Counted from the first letter of the stretch, positions 14,131 to 23,248 are shown. The stretch: 64,000 nucleotides of DNA from Vicinamibacterales bacterium (GCA_036504215.1 DASXVO010000038.1:1-64000); one strand, 5' to 3'. Notes: generated from the sequence alone by a model not told the origin. Numbers and translations: made by a program.

Positions 14131-15105
14131 ATGCTTCCCGTTCATTCCGGCCGCCGTGCGCTGCTCGTTGCGCTGGCAGTGCTCGTGGCCTTTGCGATGG
14201 CCTCCCCCGGCTCTGCCCAGTCTACTGGGATGGTCAAGGGGAAGATCATTGACGGCCAGAACCAGCCCGTCGAGGGCGCGAAGGTCACCATCGATTACAA
14301 GGACGGGATCTCGCGCAGCTACACCGTCAAGTCCAACAAGAAGGGTGAGTTCACCCAGATCGGTCTGCCTCCCGGCAACTACAAGGTGACGGCCGAGAAG
14401 GAGAAGCTGGGCTCTCAGTCTTTCGATGTGCGCGTGCGTCTCGGCGATGCGGCCGAGGTGAACTTCATCCTCGATCCGAAGAGCGCTGGTCCGACGAAGG
14501 AAGATCTCGCGAAGGTCGCAGCCATCAAGAAACTGTTCGATGAGGGCGTCGCGGCGAGCCGCGCGAGCGACTACGACGGGGCCATCGCCAAATTCACCGA
14601 GGCGACGACCGTCATGCCGACCTGCTACGACTGCTTCTACAACATCGGCTATGCCCACTCCCAGAAGAAGGAGTACGACAAGGCCGAGGCGGCGTTCAAG
14701 AAGTCGATTGAGCTGAAGGCGGACTACGTGGACGCCTACAATGGCCTCGCGACGATCTACAACGCCCAGAAGAAGTTCGATGAAGCCCAGGCGATGAGCC
14801 AGAAGGCCGCGTCGTTGGCCACCGCTGCCGGCCCTGGTGCGGGCGGCGGCAGCGTCGATGCCGTCTACAACCAGGGTGTCATCGCGTGGAACGCCGGAAA
14901 GGCCGAGGACGCCAAGAAGGCCTTCGAGGACGCCATCAAGGTCGACCCGAATCACGCCAACTCGCACTACCAGCTCGCGATGTGCTTCATCAACCTCGGC
15001 AAGATGCCCGAGGCGGTCAGTGAGTTCGAGACGTATCTGAAGCTGGCGCCGGACGGACAGTATGCTGTGACCGTCAAGGCGATGGTGGCCCAGCTCAAGA
15101 AGTAG
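14131..15105 (+). CDS. Secreted tetratricopeptide-repeat protein with carboxypeptidase-regulatory-like domain
   Basis: 324 residues. A signal peptide (RRALLVALAVLVAFAMASPGSAQ) leads to a beta-sandwich regulatory domain (about 30-110, VKGKIIDGQNQPVEGAKVTI and LPPGNYKVTAE). TPR units follow: EGVAASRASDYDGAIAKFTE, NIGYAHSQKKEYDKAEAAFK, NGLATIYNAQKKFDEAQAM and a C-terminal pair (NQGVIAWNAGKAEDAKKAFE, YQLAMCFINLGKMPEAVSEF). It is probably exported and binds protein partners; no enzymatic motif is seen. A strong GGAGG precedes the ATG. A terminator follows directly, so it is a single-gene transcript. Confidence 0.88.
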   Translation: MLPVHSGRRALLVALAVLVAFAMASPGSAQSTGMVKGKIIDGQNQPVEGAKVTIDYKDGISRSYTVKSNKKGEFTQIGLPPGNYKVTAEKEKLGSQSFDVRVRLGDAAEVNFILDPKSAGPTKEDLAKVAAIKKLFDEGVAASRASDYDGAIAKFTEATTVMPTCYDCFYNIGYAHSQKKEYDKAEAAFKKSIELKADYVDAYNGLATIYNAQKKFDEAQAMSQKAASLATAAGPGAGGGSVDAVYNQGVIAWNAGKAEDAKKAFEDAIKVDPNHANSHYQLAMCFINLGKMPEAVSEFETYLKLAPDGQYAVTVKAMVAQLKK

Positions 15106-15135
15106 GCATCGATCCGGTTCGACGGGACTGAACAC

Positions 15136-15179
15136 GAGGTCGCCGGTTGGCGCTGCCAGCCGGCGACCTCTTCCTTTCT
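15136..15179 (+). terminator. Rho-independent terminator after the TPR gene
   Basis: A 16-bp stem (15136-15151 with 15155-15170, one G-U pair) closes on a 3-nt loop and is followed by TTCCTTTCT. It is the clearest intrinsic terminator in the window. It overlaps the upstream TTG at 15147, which argues that the next gene starts at GTG 15192. Confidence 0.9.
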
Positions 15180-15191
15180 CTGCTGGCTGCT

Positions 15192-15905
15192 GTGAACCTT
15201 GAAGCCGAACTGGCCGATCGTCTTGCCGAGGTCCGCGAGCGCATGGCGCGCGCGGCCTCGGGTTGTGGACGGGCGCCCGGCGACGTTCGCCTGATTGCCG
15301 TCTCGAAGACCTATTCTCTCGATTACGTGCGCGCAGCCGCTGCCGCCGGGCAGCGTGATTTCGGCGAGAATCGCGTCCAAGAGGCGCTTCAGAAGATCGA
15401 GGCCTCACCGGATCTCGACGTCCGCTGGCACCTGATCGGCCACCTGCAATCGAACAAGGCGCGAAAGGCAGCTCGTCCGTTCGCCTGGATCCACTCGATC
15501 GACCGCCTCGAGTTGCTCGACGCCGTGGACCACGCGGCCACGGAGATCGGAACGACACCGGAGGTGCTCGTTCAGGTTGATCTGGCCGGCGAACCCACCA
15601 AGCACGGGGCGACGCTCGACCATGTTCGCACGATGTTCGACGCCACCTCCCGGATGCGCGCGGTTCGCCTGGTTGGCCTGATGCTGCTGCCGCCCTTCTT
15701 CGACGATCCCGAGCAGACGCGGCCCTACTTCCGGCAACTTCGCGAGCTGCGGGACCGGCTGGACGACGACGGAGTGGACCCGGCTTATCTGCGCGAACTG
15801 TCGATGGGCATGAGCCACGACTTCGAGGTGGCCATCGAAGAAGGCGCGACGATGGTGCGCGTCGGGACGGCAATTTTCGGGGCGCGAGTGCAGGGACGGG
15901 TTTGA
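15192..15905 (+). CDS. YggS-family pyridoxal-phosphate homeostasis protein
   Basis: 237 residues, the normal PLPBP/YggS length. This single-domain alanine-racemase-fold protein binds PLP and buffers vitamin B6 and amino-acid pools; it is not a racemase. PLP would attach to Lys in LIAVSKTYS. DFGENRVQE, HLIGHLQSNK and SMGMSHDFEVAIEEGATMVR are family signatures. GTG 15192 is preferred because the only earlier start lies inside the preceding terminator. A DivIVA-domain gene follows, as in many bacteria where yggS sits among division genes. Confidence 0.94.
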   Translation: MNLEAELADRLAEVRERMARAASGCGRAPGDVRLIAVSKTYSLDYVRAAAAAGQRDFGENRVQEALQKIEASPDLDVRWHLIGHLQSNKARKAARPFAWIHSIDRLELLDAVDHAATEIGTTPEVLVQVDLAGEPTKHGATLDHVRTMFDATSRMRAVRLVGLMLLPPFFDDPEQTRPYFRQLRELRDRLDDDGVDPAYLRELSMGMSHDFEVAIEEGATMVRVGTAIFGARVQGRV

Positions 15906-16031
15906 AATCCGGCCCTCCACTACAGGCCCGACGCCAATCGACCGAAACGCAGGACGGCGACGTGTGCAGGACTGCGTCCATCGATCCCAGATCGCGACGG
16001 CCCTCGGTGAGGGCGTAGAGGAGAGCGTGTC

Positions 16032-16619
16032 ATGAAGGTGACTCCACTCGATTTGCGGCAGACGAAGTTCCGGGTTGCGCTCCGGGGCTACGACCGGAAC
16101 GAGGTCGACGCGCTGCTCAACGAGGTGGCTGACGACTACGAGCAGGCGCTGCGCGAGACGGACCGTCTCCACCAGGAACTGCTGCGGCTCGAGGCGGTCA
16201 TTGCCGAGCACCGCGAGCACGAGCGCAACCTCAGGAATACGCTGCTCACCGCCCAACGGCTCGCCGACGAGATCCGCGAGCACGCGGAGCAGGAGTCGCG
16301 GCGCATCGTCGATGACGCCGAGACCCGCGCAGACCTCATCTTCCAACAGACGCAAGGTCGCATCGAAGAGGTTCAGCGGGAAATCGACAGCCTGAAGATG
16401 AAGCGCCGCGACGTCGAGACAACCCTTCAATCCACGATCGCGACCCTGCGAAACGCACTCGAATTCGTACGGGAGCAGGAGCAGAAGGAGCGAGAGGACA
16501 AGATCCTGCTCCATCGCCCCAGACAGGCCACCACCGAGCCGGCCGCTGGTCAGCCTGCGGCGGCAGGCACTGCGACGCCGGTGATGCGCGCGCTCGACCA
16601 GGCGGCAGAAGGCAAGTGA
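16032..16619 (+). CDS. divIVA: DivIVA-domain coiled-coil protein
   Basis: 195 residues. The N-terminal DivIVA motif (VTPLDLRQTKFRVALRGYDR, then NEVDALLNEVADDY) is the membrane-binding crossed-beta tip. A long coiled coil (about 35-150) and a Pro/Ala-rich tail follow. DivIVA proteins mark curved membrane at poles or septa and recruit partners. GAGGAGAG lies upstream of the ATG. It follows yggS and is separated from hutI by 4 nt. In non-Firmicute lineages its exact role is uncertain. Confidence 0.88.
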   Translation: MKVTPLDLRQTKFRVALRGYDRNEVDALLNEVADDYEQALRETDRLHQELLRLEAVIAEHREHERNLRNTLLTAQRLADEIREHAEQESRRIVDDAETRADLIFQQTQGRIEEVQREIDSLKMKRRDVETTLQSTIATLRNALEFVREQEQKEREDKILLHRPRQATTEPAAGQPAAAGTATPVMRALDQAAEGK

Positions 16620-16623
16620 TGGC

Positions 16624-17877
16624 GTGATCGCAGCCGATTTCGTCATCAGGAACACGAGGCAGGTCATCACCTGCGCCGGCCCGGCGCCCCGATCCGGCGC
16701 GGCGCAGCACGACGTCGCTCCCCTCGCCAACGGGGTGGTCGCCTCTCGTCGCGGCCGCATCGTCTTTGTCGGCACCGCGTCCGACGCGGAGGCCCTCCTC
16801 GACGTCGACGCCACCGCGGTGGTCGTGGACGCAGGCGGCGGGACCGTCATGCCCGGCTTCGTCGATCCACACACCCACGTCATCTACGGCGGCGACCGCC
16901 GCGAGGAACTGCGCCAACGCCTGGCTGGTGCGACCTACGCCGAGATCGCCGCGTCTGGCGGTGGCATTCTCAGCACCGTGCGCGCCACACGCGAGGCCAC
17001 CGAGAACGACCTCGTGGACTCCGCGAAATGCCGACTCGCCGAGATGCTTCGCTGCGGGACGACCACAGCCGAAGCCAAGAGCGGGTACGGGCTCGAAACA
17101 GCAGCCGAGCTGAAGATGCTGCGGGCGATCCGACGCTTGTCGGCCTCTCAACCCATCGAGTTGGTGCCCACGTTCCTCGGAGCGCATGAGATTCCGGTCG
17201 AGTACCGGGACCGGCGGCAGGAGTACGTGGATTTGCTCGTCCGCGAGATGATCCCGACGGTGGCGGCGCAGCATCTTGCGAAGTGGTGTGACGTGTTCTG
17301 TGAAGTGGGCGTCTTCACGCCCGCCGAATCGCGGGCCATCCTCGAAGCCGGTACCGCGGCCGGCCTGCGGCCGCGCATCCATGCCGACGAACTCGCGGCA
17401 TCCGGCGGATCGGACGTCGCCGCAGAGGTTGGGGCGCGATCGGCCGACCACCTGCTGTTCGTGCAGCCCGCGTCGGCCGATAGGATGGCACGTTCCGGAG
17501 TCGTCGCGACGCTGCTGCCCGCGGCGGCCTTCTACCTCAAGCTCGGCGCGTATGCCCCGGCTCGCATGCTCATCGAACACGGGGTGCCCGTCGCCCTGGC
17601 CACCGACCTGAATCCCGGCGGCGGGTTCACACCGTCGATGCCGTTTGTCATCACGCTGGCATGCTTCGGGATGAAGATGACGCTGGAGGAGGCGCTGGTC
17701 GCCGCCACGCTCAACGCGGCCTACGCCATCGACCGCGATCGCGACGTGGGCAGCCTCGAGGCCGGCAAGCAGTTGGACGCCGTTGTCGTCGACGGCGACG
17801 CCATCGATCTAATCAGGGTTGGGGCTCGGGCCATCACGGCGGTCGTCAAGAACGGTGTCGTCGTCAGTACATCCTGA
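16624..17877 (+). CDS. hutI: Imidazolonepropionase HutI
   Basis: 417 residues. It hydrolyses imidazolone-5-propanoate to formiminoglutamate in histidine degradation. It is a metal-dependent amidohydrolase: metal-binding HxH in MPGFVDPHTHVIYGG, further ligands in TFLGAHEIP and RIHADELAASGGSD, and the catalytic Asp in ATDLNPGG. The start is GTG 16624, 4 nt after the divIVA stop, so translation may be coupled. No hutH, hutU or hutG occurs in the window, so the rest of the pathway must lie elsewhere. The 3' end overlaps the convergent unknown gene by 14 bp. Confidence 0.95.
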   Translation: MIAADFVIRNTRQVITCAGPAPRSGAAQHDVAPLANGVVASRRGRIVFVGTASDAEALLDVDATAVVVDAGGGTVMPGFVDPHTHVIYGGDRREELRQRLAGATYAEIAASGGGILSTVRATREATENDLVDSAKCRLAEMLRCGTTTAEAKSGYGLETAAELKMLRAIRRLSASQPIELVPTFLGAHEIPVEYRDRRQEYVDLLVREMIPTVAAQHLAKWCDVFCEVGVFTPAESRAILEAGTAAGLRPRIHADELAASGGSDVAAEVGARSADHLLFVQPASADRMARSGVVATLLPAAAFYLKLGAYAPARMLIEHGVPVALATDLNPGGGFTPSMPFVITLACFGMKMTLEEALVAATLNAAYAIDRDRDVGSLEAGKQLDAVVVDGDAIDLIRVGARAITAVVKNGVVVSTS

Positions 17878-18268
17878 TCCACGCTCTGACGGCGGGCTTG
17901 AACTCCCATTGGTAGTTGTAGCCTGGCAGCACCTGGATCTGATCGACGTAGGCCGCGTCGATCGCCAACTGCCCGTTGGGCACCTTGGATTCTGGGGGCA
18001 TAGGCGCCACCGGCCCACCGCCGCAACTGTACGGCGGGTTCGTGCCCCGTCGGACCACGATGGCGTCCGCGTCGATCGGAACCCGGTACGTCGCCGCCGT
18101 CGTGATCGACTCCTCGCACAACTGCTTGTCGGTCCGGCGCTCACCAAACTGCGCCAACTGCTGCAGGGCGTCTTCGAAGCGGTAGAACGTCCAGTACGCC
18201 GTGCCGATGCGGAATGCAGCGTGCAGCACGACGAGCGCGATCACAATCTTGACCACCACTCGCACCAT
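17864..18268 (-). CDS. Membrane-anchored small protein, unknown function
   Basis: 134 residues with one N-terminal membrane helix (VVVKIVIALVVLHAAFRIGTAY). An extracytoplasmic part of about 110 residues holds two cysteines (LCEESIT and YSCGGG) that could form a disulfide. I do not recognise the family. ATG 18268 has GGGG upstream at suitable spacing. It converges on hutI with a 14-bp overlap. The 292 bp upstream (18269-18560) hold no gene I can support and include an AT-richer patch at about 18440-18530. Confidence 0.7.
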   Translation of the reverse strand: MVRVVVKIVIALVVLHAAFRIGTAYWTFYRFEDALQQLAQFGERRTDKQLCEESITTAATYRVPIDADAIVVRRGTNPPYSCGGGPVAPMPPESKVPNGQLAIDAAYVDQIQVLPGYNYQWEFKPAVRAWIRMY

Positions 18269-18560
18269 GATTGACCCCTAGTCGCGCAAGCCCCCGGGCC
18301 GGGCCTTTCGACGCGCAAGCCTCCTGCCCGGCATCCGAACGTACGGGTGCCAGTATTTGTGTCGGCATCTCGACCACGGAAGATTAGGTGCCGGTCGCTG
18401 GCAAACAGGCGCCGGGCGGGCGGAATGGCTCCATACTGCTGAGGTTCCGATAAGGTAGAGCTTGCAACATCTTCGAATCTTTTTACCACCTTGCGGCGTC
18501 TTAATAGCGTAAAGTAGCTTAGGGCTGATTGCCAGAAGCCTGCAGTCGAGAGAAGCACCT

Positions 18561-18734
18561 ATGGTCAAAGGACGTTGCACCGAGTGTCAGATCTTCGTGG
18601 TTCACGAAGAAATCGACAGGCTGATCCTGTCCGGCTGGAAGTCGTTGGAGGAGACGCATCCAACGGTACGGGACATCGTGCCGATGCTGTGTCCAGATTG
18701 CCGGCGGAATCCCAAACTGCGCCGCCAGCGCTAG
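18561..18734 (+). CDS. 57-residue zinc-knuckle protein
   Basis: A short frame begins MVKGRCTECQIFVVHEEIDR and ends DCRRNPKLRRQR. It has two CxxC knuckles (CTEC and CPDC) about 37 residues apart, a likely zinc ribbon, and a basic tail. The spacing suggests a nucleic-acid or protein-binding ribbon. The upstream context has little Shine-Dalgarno character. Support comes from the paired CxxC motifs and coding-like codon use. No family is recognised. Confidence 0.6.
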   Translation: MVKGRCTECQIFVVHEEIDRLILSGWKSLEETHPTVRDIVPMLCPDCRRNPKLRRQR

Positions 18735-19070
18735 CCGGCCACTGAACGAAGGTCGGCCGGAATTCGCTGGGCCCAATCGACTCGATCAATCTCCAAGACA
18801 GGCGACCGCCGTACCCTCAGGCCGACCCGATCGCAGGCAGCGCTCGCTTGGCCCGTGTCGACGGCGGTCGCGCTCTCGGCCTTCTCTACCGTGCCGGCCA
18901 TCACTGCATCCGCCCTGCTTCCTCGACCGCGGTCAATCCTGCGGCCCGGATCATCATGGCAGGTGCCTCCTCGAACAGTCAGGGCGCCTGACGGAGACTG
19001 CGGCCGAAAGATCCATCGCCGTCGAACGCTGATCGACGACGACAAGAAGTAGACGAGGAGGGAGGTCCCG
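18735..19070. other. Gene-free stretch with a 3'-end hairpin
   Basis: CCGGCC (18735-18740) pairs with GGCCGG (18755-18760) directly after the zinc-knuckle stop and may act as a weak terminator. The rest of the 336 bp shows no convincing gene. A 65-residue plus-strand frame ending at 19052 has no start signal or family feature. GAGGAGGGAGG at the far end is the ribosome-binding site of the next gene. Confidence 0.5.
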
Positions 19071-19619
19071 ATGTCGTTTCTCGACAAAGTGACGAAGGCC
19101 GTCGGGGATGTGGTGGACCGGGGCAAGAAGGACCTGGACCAGTTCATGCGCATCCAGAAGGTCAATGGTGAGATCAGCGCAATCGAGACGAAGGTCGCTG
19201 AACTCAAGGGCCAAGTCCAGCAGGCCAAGCAGGAAGCCGGCGAGAAGGCGATCGACCTGATGAAGGCGGGAACTCTCTCGAACCCGGATCTGCTGGTGTT
19301 CGTCGAGCGGTTGACGGCGATTGACGAGCGGATTGCGGCCGAGCAAGCGGCGATCGCGGCGAAGAGAGCTGACATCGAGAAGATCAAGGCGGAGGCTGCC
19401 GCTGAGCACGCCGCTCAGTCTCAGATGGCGACAACGCCAGCCGTTCCCCCGGCGGCACCTGTCGTTCCGCCGCCTCTGCCCGTGCCGCCCGAGGCCGCTC
19501 CGGCACCCGCGGCGTCCAGCGTTCCTCCATTGCCTGAGGCCGCGAAGGCCTGTCCTCAGTGCGGTCAGCCCGTTGCCAACGGTGCGTTCTGTACCGAGTG
19601 CGGGGCGAAGCTCGGCTGA
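19071..19619 (+). CDS. Coiled-coil protein with C-terminal zinc ribbon, unknown function
   Basis: 182 residues. An N-terminal alpha-helical coiled coil (about 1-110, KVNGEISAIETKVAELKGQV and IAAEQAAIAAKRADIEKI) leads through a Pro/Ala linker to a zinc ribbon (CPQCGQPVANGAFCTECGAK, four cysteines). This layout recurs in bacterial zinc-ribbon proteins of unknown role. There is no signal peptide, so it is cytoplasmic. A very strong GGAGGGAGG precedes the ATG, suggesting high translation. Confidence 0.8.
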   Translation: MSFLDKVTKAVGDVVDRGKKDLDQFMRIQKVNGEISAIETKVAELKGQVQQAKQEAGEKAIDLMKAGTLSNPDLLVFVERLTAIDERIAAEQAAIAAKRADIEKIKAEAAAEHAAQSQMATTPAVPPAAPVVPPPLPVPPEAAPAPAASSVPPLPEAAKACPQCGQPVANGAFCTECGAKLG

Positions 19620-19693
19620 CCGGGCACAATCGGCCAGTTTCAGCGAAGATGGATCGTGGCCGCAACTGTGAGTCGACAGACTGAGGTCGACAG

Positions 19694-20302
19694 TCACTCC
19701 GGGAGTGATTTCCGGCCTGCGGCGAGGCGCGCGATCAGGTCGGCCAGCATCCACTGTGTCAGGCCCCATACGAGACGGCCTTCGTAGCGATAGGCAGGCG
19801 GTACCTGCGGCAGCCAACGCGCCGCCCACACCCATGGACGACGCGTTGCCCACCCCGTGAAGTACGTCAGGGGAATCCAGACCGTCTCCTGCACCTCGGC
19901 ACTCGGCCGCAGGTCGGGCAGCCTCGCCACGCAGAAGACGTAGGGCACGATGGCACGCAGCCCTTTCGCGCCCGTGCCCTGGAACCGAACCACGCTCAGT
20001 CGGCCCAACAGCTCGCCATCGGCGGCGAGGTCGAGGCCCACCTCCTCGCATGTCTCGCGGATGGCGCATTCGATCATGGCGCCGTCGTTCGGTTCGCGCT
20101 TGCCGCCTGGCCAGGCCATGTGGCCCGACCACGGGTCTCCGCGGCGCCTCGCCCGTCTGATGAACAACAACTCCACGCCTGCGCGGCCCTCGTGCAGCAC
20201 CGCGGCGACGGCGGCCGCGCGGCCGTCAACCTCCTCTGCGGGGCTGGCCACCGTCTCGATCAGTGCAGCACGGACGTCCGCGAGACCCAGGCTGGAGGTC
20301 AT
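19694..20302 (-). CDS. NUDIX hydrolase, CoA-pyrophosphatase-like
   Basis: 202 residues. The NUDIX box is complete: GGKREPNDGAMIECAIRETC followed by EEVGL, giving metal-binding glutamates. Residues before it (LLFIRRARRRGDPWSGHMAW) match the CoA-pyrophosphatase (NudL/YeaB) group, which cleaves CoA to phosphopantetheine; substrate is inferred. It starts 6 nt after the stop of the C69 dipeptidase and ends the minus-strand block that begins near 26.4 kb. Confidence 0.9.
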   Translation of the reverse strand: MTSSLGLADVRAALIETVASPAEEVDGRAAAVAAVLHEGRAGVELLFIRRARRRGDPWSGHMAWPGGKREPNDGAMIECAIRETCEEVGLDLAADGELLGRLSVVRFQGTGAKGLRAIVPYVFCVARLPDLRPSAEVQETVWIPLTYFTGWATRRPWVWAARWLPQVPPAYRYEGRLVWGLTQWMLADLIARLAAGRKSLPE

Positions 20303-20308
20303 CGGCGT

Positions 20309-21904
20309 CTACCGCACGAGCGGCTTATAGCCGATCAACTCGTTCCACCACTGCGGATAGCCGACGGTCAGGCCGTCGACCGTCCCCAAGGCGTACTTGC
20401 CGAGCAGGGTGTCGCCGAGCGTCAGCCATTCGCGCTGCCACGCGACGGCGTTCGAGTCGCCGAACTGGGTGATGATGTTGATGGCCGCCTTCGGATCCTT
20501 GCCGTACATTCTCGCGGCAGCCTCGAGAATCCTCGGCGTCACCTCGTAGAGCATCTGCTGCCGCGGTTCGCGCGCCGCGCGCACGTGCTTGATCGCCTCG
20601 CTGTAGTGCAGTTGGGCCATCTGCTGCACGTAGATGTTCGTCCACCAGCCCGATTCCCGGTCGAACACCCCGTAGCGGTCGCCGCGTCCGAGCGAGGCCG
20701 GCAGTTCGGTCATCGCCGGCCAGAGCGGCGTGAGGTACGACGTATCCGGCGCGCCGTAACCGAACCAACTCGTCCCGCGCAACGGTTCGGGCAGTGCCGC
20801 GTTCACCTGGCCGACGTGCAGATAGTACGTGCGCTGCACGTTGATGCTGCGCTCGAAGGACCCTTTCCCGCCCTTGTTGACATAGCGGATTGGGTCGCCC
20901 CAGGGACCGGCGGCGGGTCCCTTCGTCATGTCGTAGGGCGTGCCCTCGTAGTAGTCCGCGGCAATCCTCCTGACGTCTTCGACCGTCAGCGGGTGATCGG
21001 GCTTCACGGAGAACGGATAGGAGGCCTGGTTGGCGGCCAGCTTCAGCGACGGCGCAACCAGGTCGTACGCGCGCCACTCGCGCCGCGACGATGTCACCGG
21101 TTCGTCCGGCGCGTAGATCTCATGAACGACGAAGGGCTTCCCTGCCTTCGGATCGAACCAGCCCTGCTCGACCGCAAACGACACGAGCTTCGGCGCGGCC
21201 ATCACGTTGGCCTTGTCGGCCAGATTGATCTCGCCGATCCGCGCGCGATTCGCCGCGACGAAGACGTGGTCCTCGGGAATCCGCACGGCGGCCCACATGT
21301 CGCGCCCGTAGAACTCGGCAACCCATGTCTCGTTCCCGTCCGTGATGGTCATCGTCTCGCCACCGCCGCCGGTTTCGGTCAGGAAACTGAACTCCTCGAC
21401 CAGCTTGCCCATGACCTGCACGGCTTCGCGCGCGGTCGCCGCCCGCTCGAGTGCCACATCCTGCAGCAGCCAGCAGTCGGCCAGGCCGTCGCCCTTCGTG
21501 TACATCACGTCCTTGACCTTCTTGCCGCGCTCGGTGGACGTGTCGATGCCAAACGTCGATTCCGCGATGGCGACGCCCTTCTCGTTCATGAACGAGTAGC
21601 GCGACATGAAGTAGCGATAGGTGTGCTTCACCTGCGGCATGGTCCCGAGCACGTTGCCGCCCTCGATCGTGTGTGCGTTGGCGACGATCTTCCGTGTCGC
21701 GCCGTCCGGCCAGTCCTGCGCCGGGACGATGCGCAGCGGAAAGTTCGCCACGCTGGAATCGTCGTTGTGCGAGATGACCGTCGTCCCGTCCGCCATCGCC
21801 TTCTTGCCGATACCGAGAATCGTGCACGCGTCCAGCACCTGGCTCCACTGGAAGGCCACGAGACCCACCAGCACCCATGCAACCGCCTTCGAATGCCTCT
21901 TCAT
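20309..21904 (-). CDS. Secreted C69-family dipeptidase
   Basis: 531 residues. After a signal peptide (AVAWVLVGLVAFQWSQVLDA) the mature protein starts at Cys in ACTILGIGKKAM, the N-terminal nucleophile of the Ntn-hydrolase fold used by PepD/C69 enzymes. ISHNDDSS and GESTFG-like AIAESTFGID follow, as in the family. It would cleave dipeptides outside the cytoplasm. ATG 21904 follows GGAGGACGAGGC, and a GC-rich palindrome lies just upstream. It sits between an AstE-like hydrolase and the NUDIX gene. Confidence 0.88.
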   Translation of the reverse strand: MKRHSKAVAWVLVGLVAFQWSQVLDACTILGIGKKAMADGTTVISHNDDSSVANFPLRIVPAQDWPDGATRKIVANAHTIEGGNVLGTMPQVKHTYRYFMSRYSFMNEKGVAIAESTFGIDTSTERGKKVKDVMYTKGDGLADCWLLQDVALERAATAREAVQVMGKLVEEFSFLTETGGGGETMTITDGNETWVAEFYGRDMWAAVRIPEDHVFVAANRARIGEINLADKANVMAAPKLVSFAVEQGWFDPKAGKPFVVHEIYAPDEPVTSSRREWRAYDLVAPSLKLAANQASYPFSVKPDHPLTVEDVRRIAADYYEGTPYDMTKGPAAGPWGDPIRYVNKGGKGSFERSINVQRTYYLHVGQVNAALPEPLRGTSWFGYGAPDTSYLTPLWPAMTELPASLGRGDRYGVFDRESGWWTNIYVQQMAQLHYSEAIKHVRAAREPRQQMLYEVTPRILEAAARMYGKDPKAAINIITQFGDSNAVAWQREWLTLGDTLLGKYALGTVDGLTVGYPQWWNELIGYKPLVR

Positions 21905-21916
21905 GCCTCGTCCTCC

Positions 21917-21940
21917 GGCGGGTCTGAACCCCCGCCCCAC
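21917..21940. repeat. GC-rich palindromic element, copy 1
   Basis: A 24-bp element with arms GGCGGG and CCCGCC, ending CCCCAC. It lies 12 nt upstream of the C69 start codon. It resembles the copy at 25404-25427 in length, arms and flank. Confidence 0.75.
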
Positions 21941-21980
21941 AACACACCGTCGGCAGGACTGCCGCGGCCCACCAACCGTG

Positions 21981-22026
21981 TCACTGTCCGCCGTTCCGCC
22001 TGCCCGCCTCTCCGTCTGGCCTCCTG
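21981..22026. repeat. C-rich CCGCC tract
   Basis: A pyrimidine-biased run of CCGCC words between the AstE-like stop and the C69 leader. It shares the exact 14-mer CCGCCTGCCCGCCT (21996-22009) with the intergenic tract at 32286-32299. Confidence 0.6.
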
Positions 22027-22027
22027 C

Positions 22028-23239
22028 CTAGTCGAAGAACACCCTGCGTCGATTCGCCTTCGCCGGGTCGTGCAGGAAATGACCGATTCCGTGCTGCATG
22101 ACGTCTGCGTAGGTCGGCCACGTGACGCGCACGATCTTGTCCGGGTAGAACTCACCCATCTGCTTCATCACCTCGAACGCGCCGGCCAGGTGCCGGCCGA
22201 CCCGGTAGTCGAGCGAGGCGCCGGTCTTCAGGCTGTAATCCGTGTACAGCAGGCCGCGCGTGGACGCCGTCTGGATGAACTCGTCCTTGCCGGCCAGCAT
22301 CAACTGTTCGGTCATCGGACCCGCGAACTTCTCGATGAAGGGTTCGGGCGTTTCCATCAGCACGGCGAGGCTGTCCGTGAAATCGCCCACCTCGCGGTGC
22401 GTGAGACCGCGCAGCGACTTCGGTGACGTCTCCGTCTTCATCGGGAACTGTTCGGCAGAGAGCGTCATCGCCGCCATCATGCACATCTCGTCGGCGCGCT
22501 GGTGGCACACGTAGGTACTGACGACCGGGTAGCCGAGCGACGCCTCGTGGATATCGATCGTCATGTCGATCTTCTCGTGGCGAATCAGCTCGCTGATGGC
22601 GAATGCCGTTCGCTCCGTCAGGTTTCCGTCCGGCCGCCCTGGAAACGTGCGATTGAGGTTGCGGCTGTCCTGGTACGCCAGGTTCTGTGTCGAGGGGTAG
22701 TGCACGAACGTGAATGGATCGGGCCACTGCTCGAGAGGGTGTGTCTCGCGGTCGCCGATCCGGTACTGCTTCTCACCCCAGGGGGTGCGGATGTGGAAGA
22801 ACGGCGGGTACGCGTTGCCAAGCATGCCGAGCGTCGACGCGCTCATGTTCGCGCGCGGAATGATGAACACCCGCCCGCGCGTCACCGCGATGTTCTCCAT
22901 CATGACGTAGGCGGCCATCGGCCCCGCCGGCTCGTAGGCGTGCATGCCACCGATGAGCAGCACCGAACCGCCCGGCACCCCCGAGTCGAACACGTAGATG
23001 GACGTGTCCATCAGCGTGCCGGCGATGCCGCTGAAATACGCGCTCAATGGCACGCGTCTCGTGAACGCATCGGAGGCGACGACCGTCTCCTGGTACGCGC
23101 GGAGCGCGCGAATGTCCTTCGTGCCGAAGACCATCAGGAGGACGGCCCCGACCAGCAGCGCGATCCGCCGCGCCATCAGCGTCCGGCTGCCCGTCGCCGC
23201 CTGTCCCGATTCAAGTTCCTGCTCGACGCTCGTCGTCAC
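22028..23239 (-). CDS. AstE/AspA-like zinc metallohydrolase with N-terminal anchor
   Basis: 403 residues. An N-terminal membrane segment (RRIALLVGAVLLMVFGTKDI) precedes a succinylglutamate-desuccinylase/aspartoacylase-like M14 domain. Zinc ligands appear in LIGGMHAYEPAG (His, Glu) with a third candidate downstream in TIDIHEASLG, and NRTFPGRP is a substrate-loop-like motif. The family removes acyl or amino-acid groups from amino acids and small peptides. GTG 23239 has GAGG at good spacing. It starts 9 nt after the stop of the 57-residue membrane protein, so co-translation is likely. The true substrate is unknown. Confidence 0.82.
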   Translation of the reverse strand: MTTSVEQELESGQAATGSRTLMARRIALLVGAVLLMVFGTKDIRALRAYQETVVASDAFTRRVPLSAYFSGIAGTLMDTSIYVFDSGVPGGSVLLIGGMHAYEPAGPMAAYVMMENIAVTRGRVFIIPRANMSASTLGMLGNAYPPFFHIRTPWGEKQYRIGDRETHPLEQWPDPFTFVHYPSTQNLAYQDSRNLNRTFPGRPDGNLTERTAFAISELIRHEKIDMTIDIHEASLGYPVVSTYVCHQRADEMCMMAAMTLSAEQFPMKTETSPKSLRGLTHREVGDFTDSLAVLMETPEPFIEKFAGPMTEQLMLAGKDEFIQTASTRGLLYTDYSLKTGASLDYRVGRHLAGAFEVMKQMGEFYPDKIVRVTWPTYADVMQHGIGHFLHDPAKANRRRVFFD

Positions 23240-23248
23240 CTGATGACC

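Noticed and set aside
20120-22426. A 768-residue open frame on the plus strand
   Set aside because: Antisense to the NUDIX and C69 genes; no recognisable domain and low-complexity composition.
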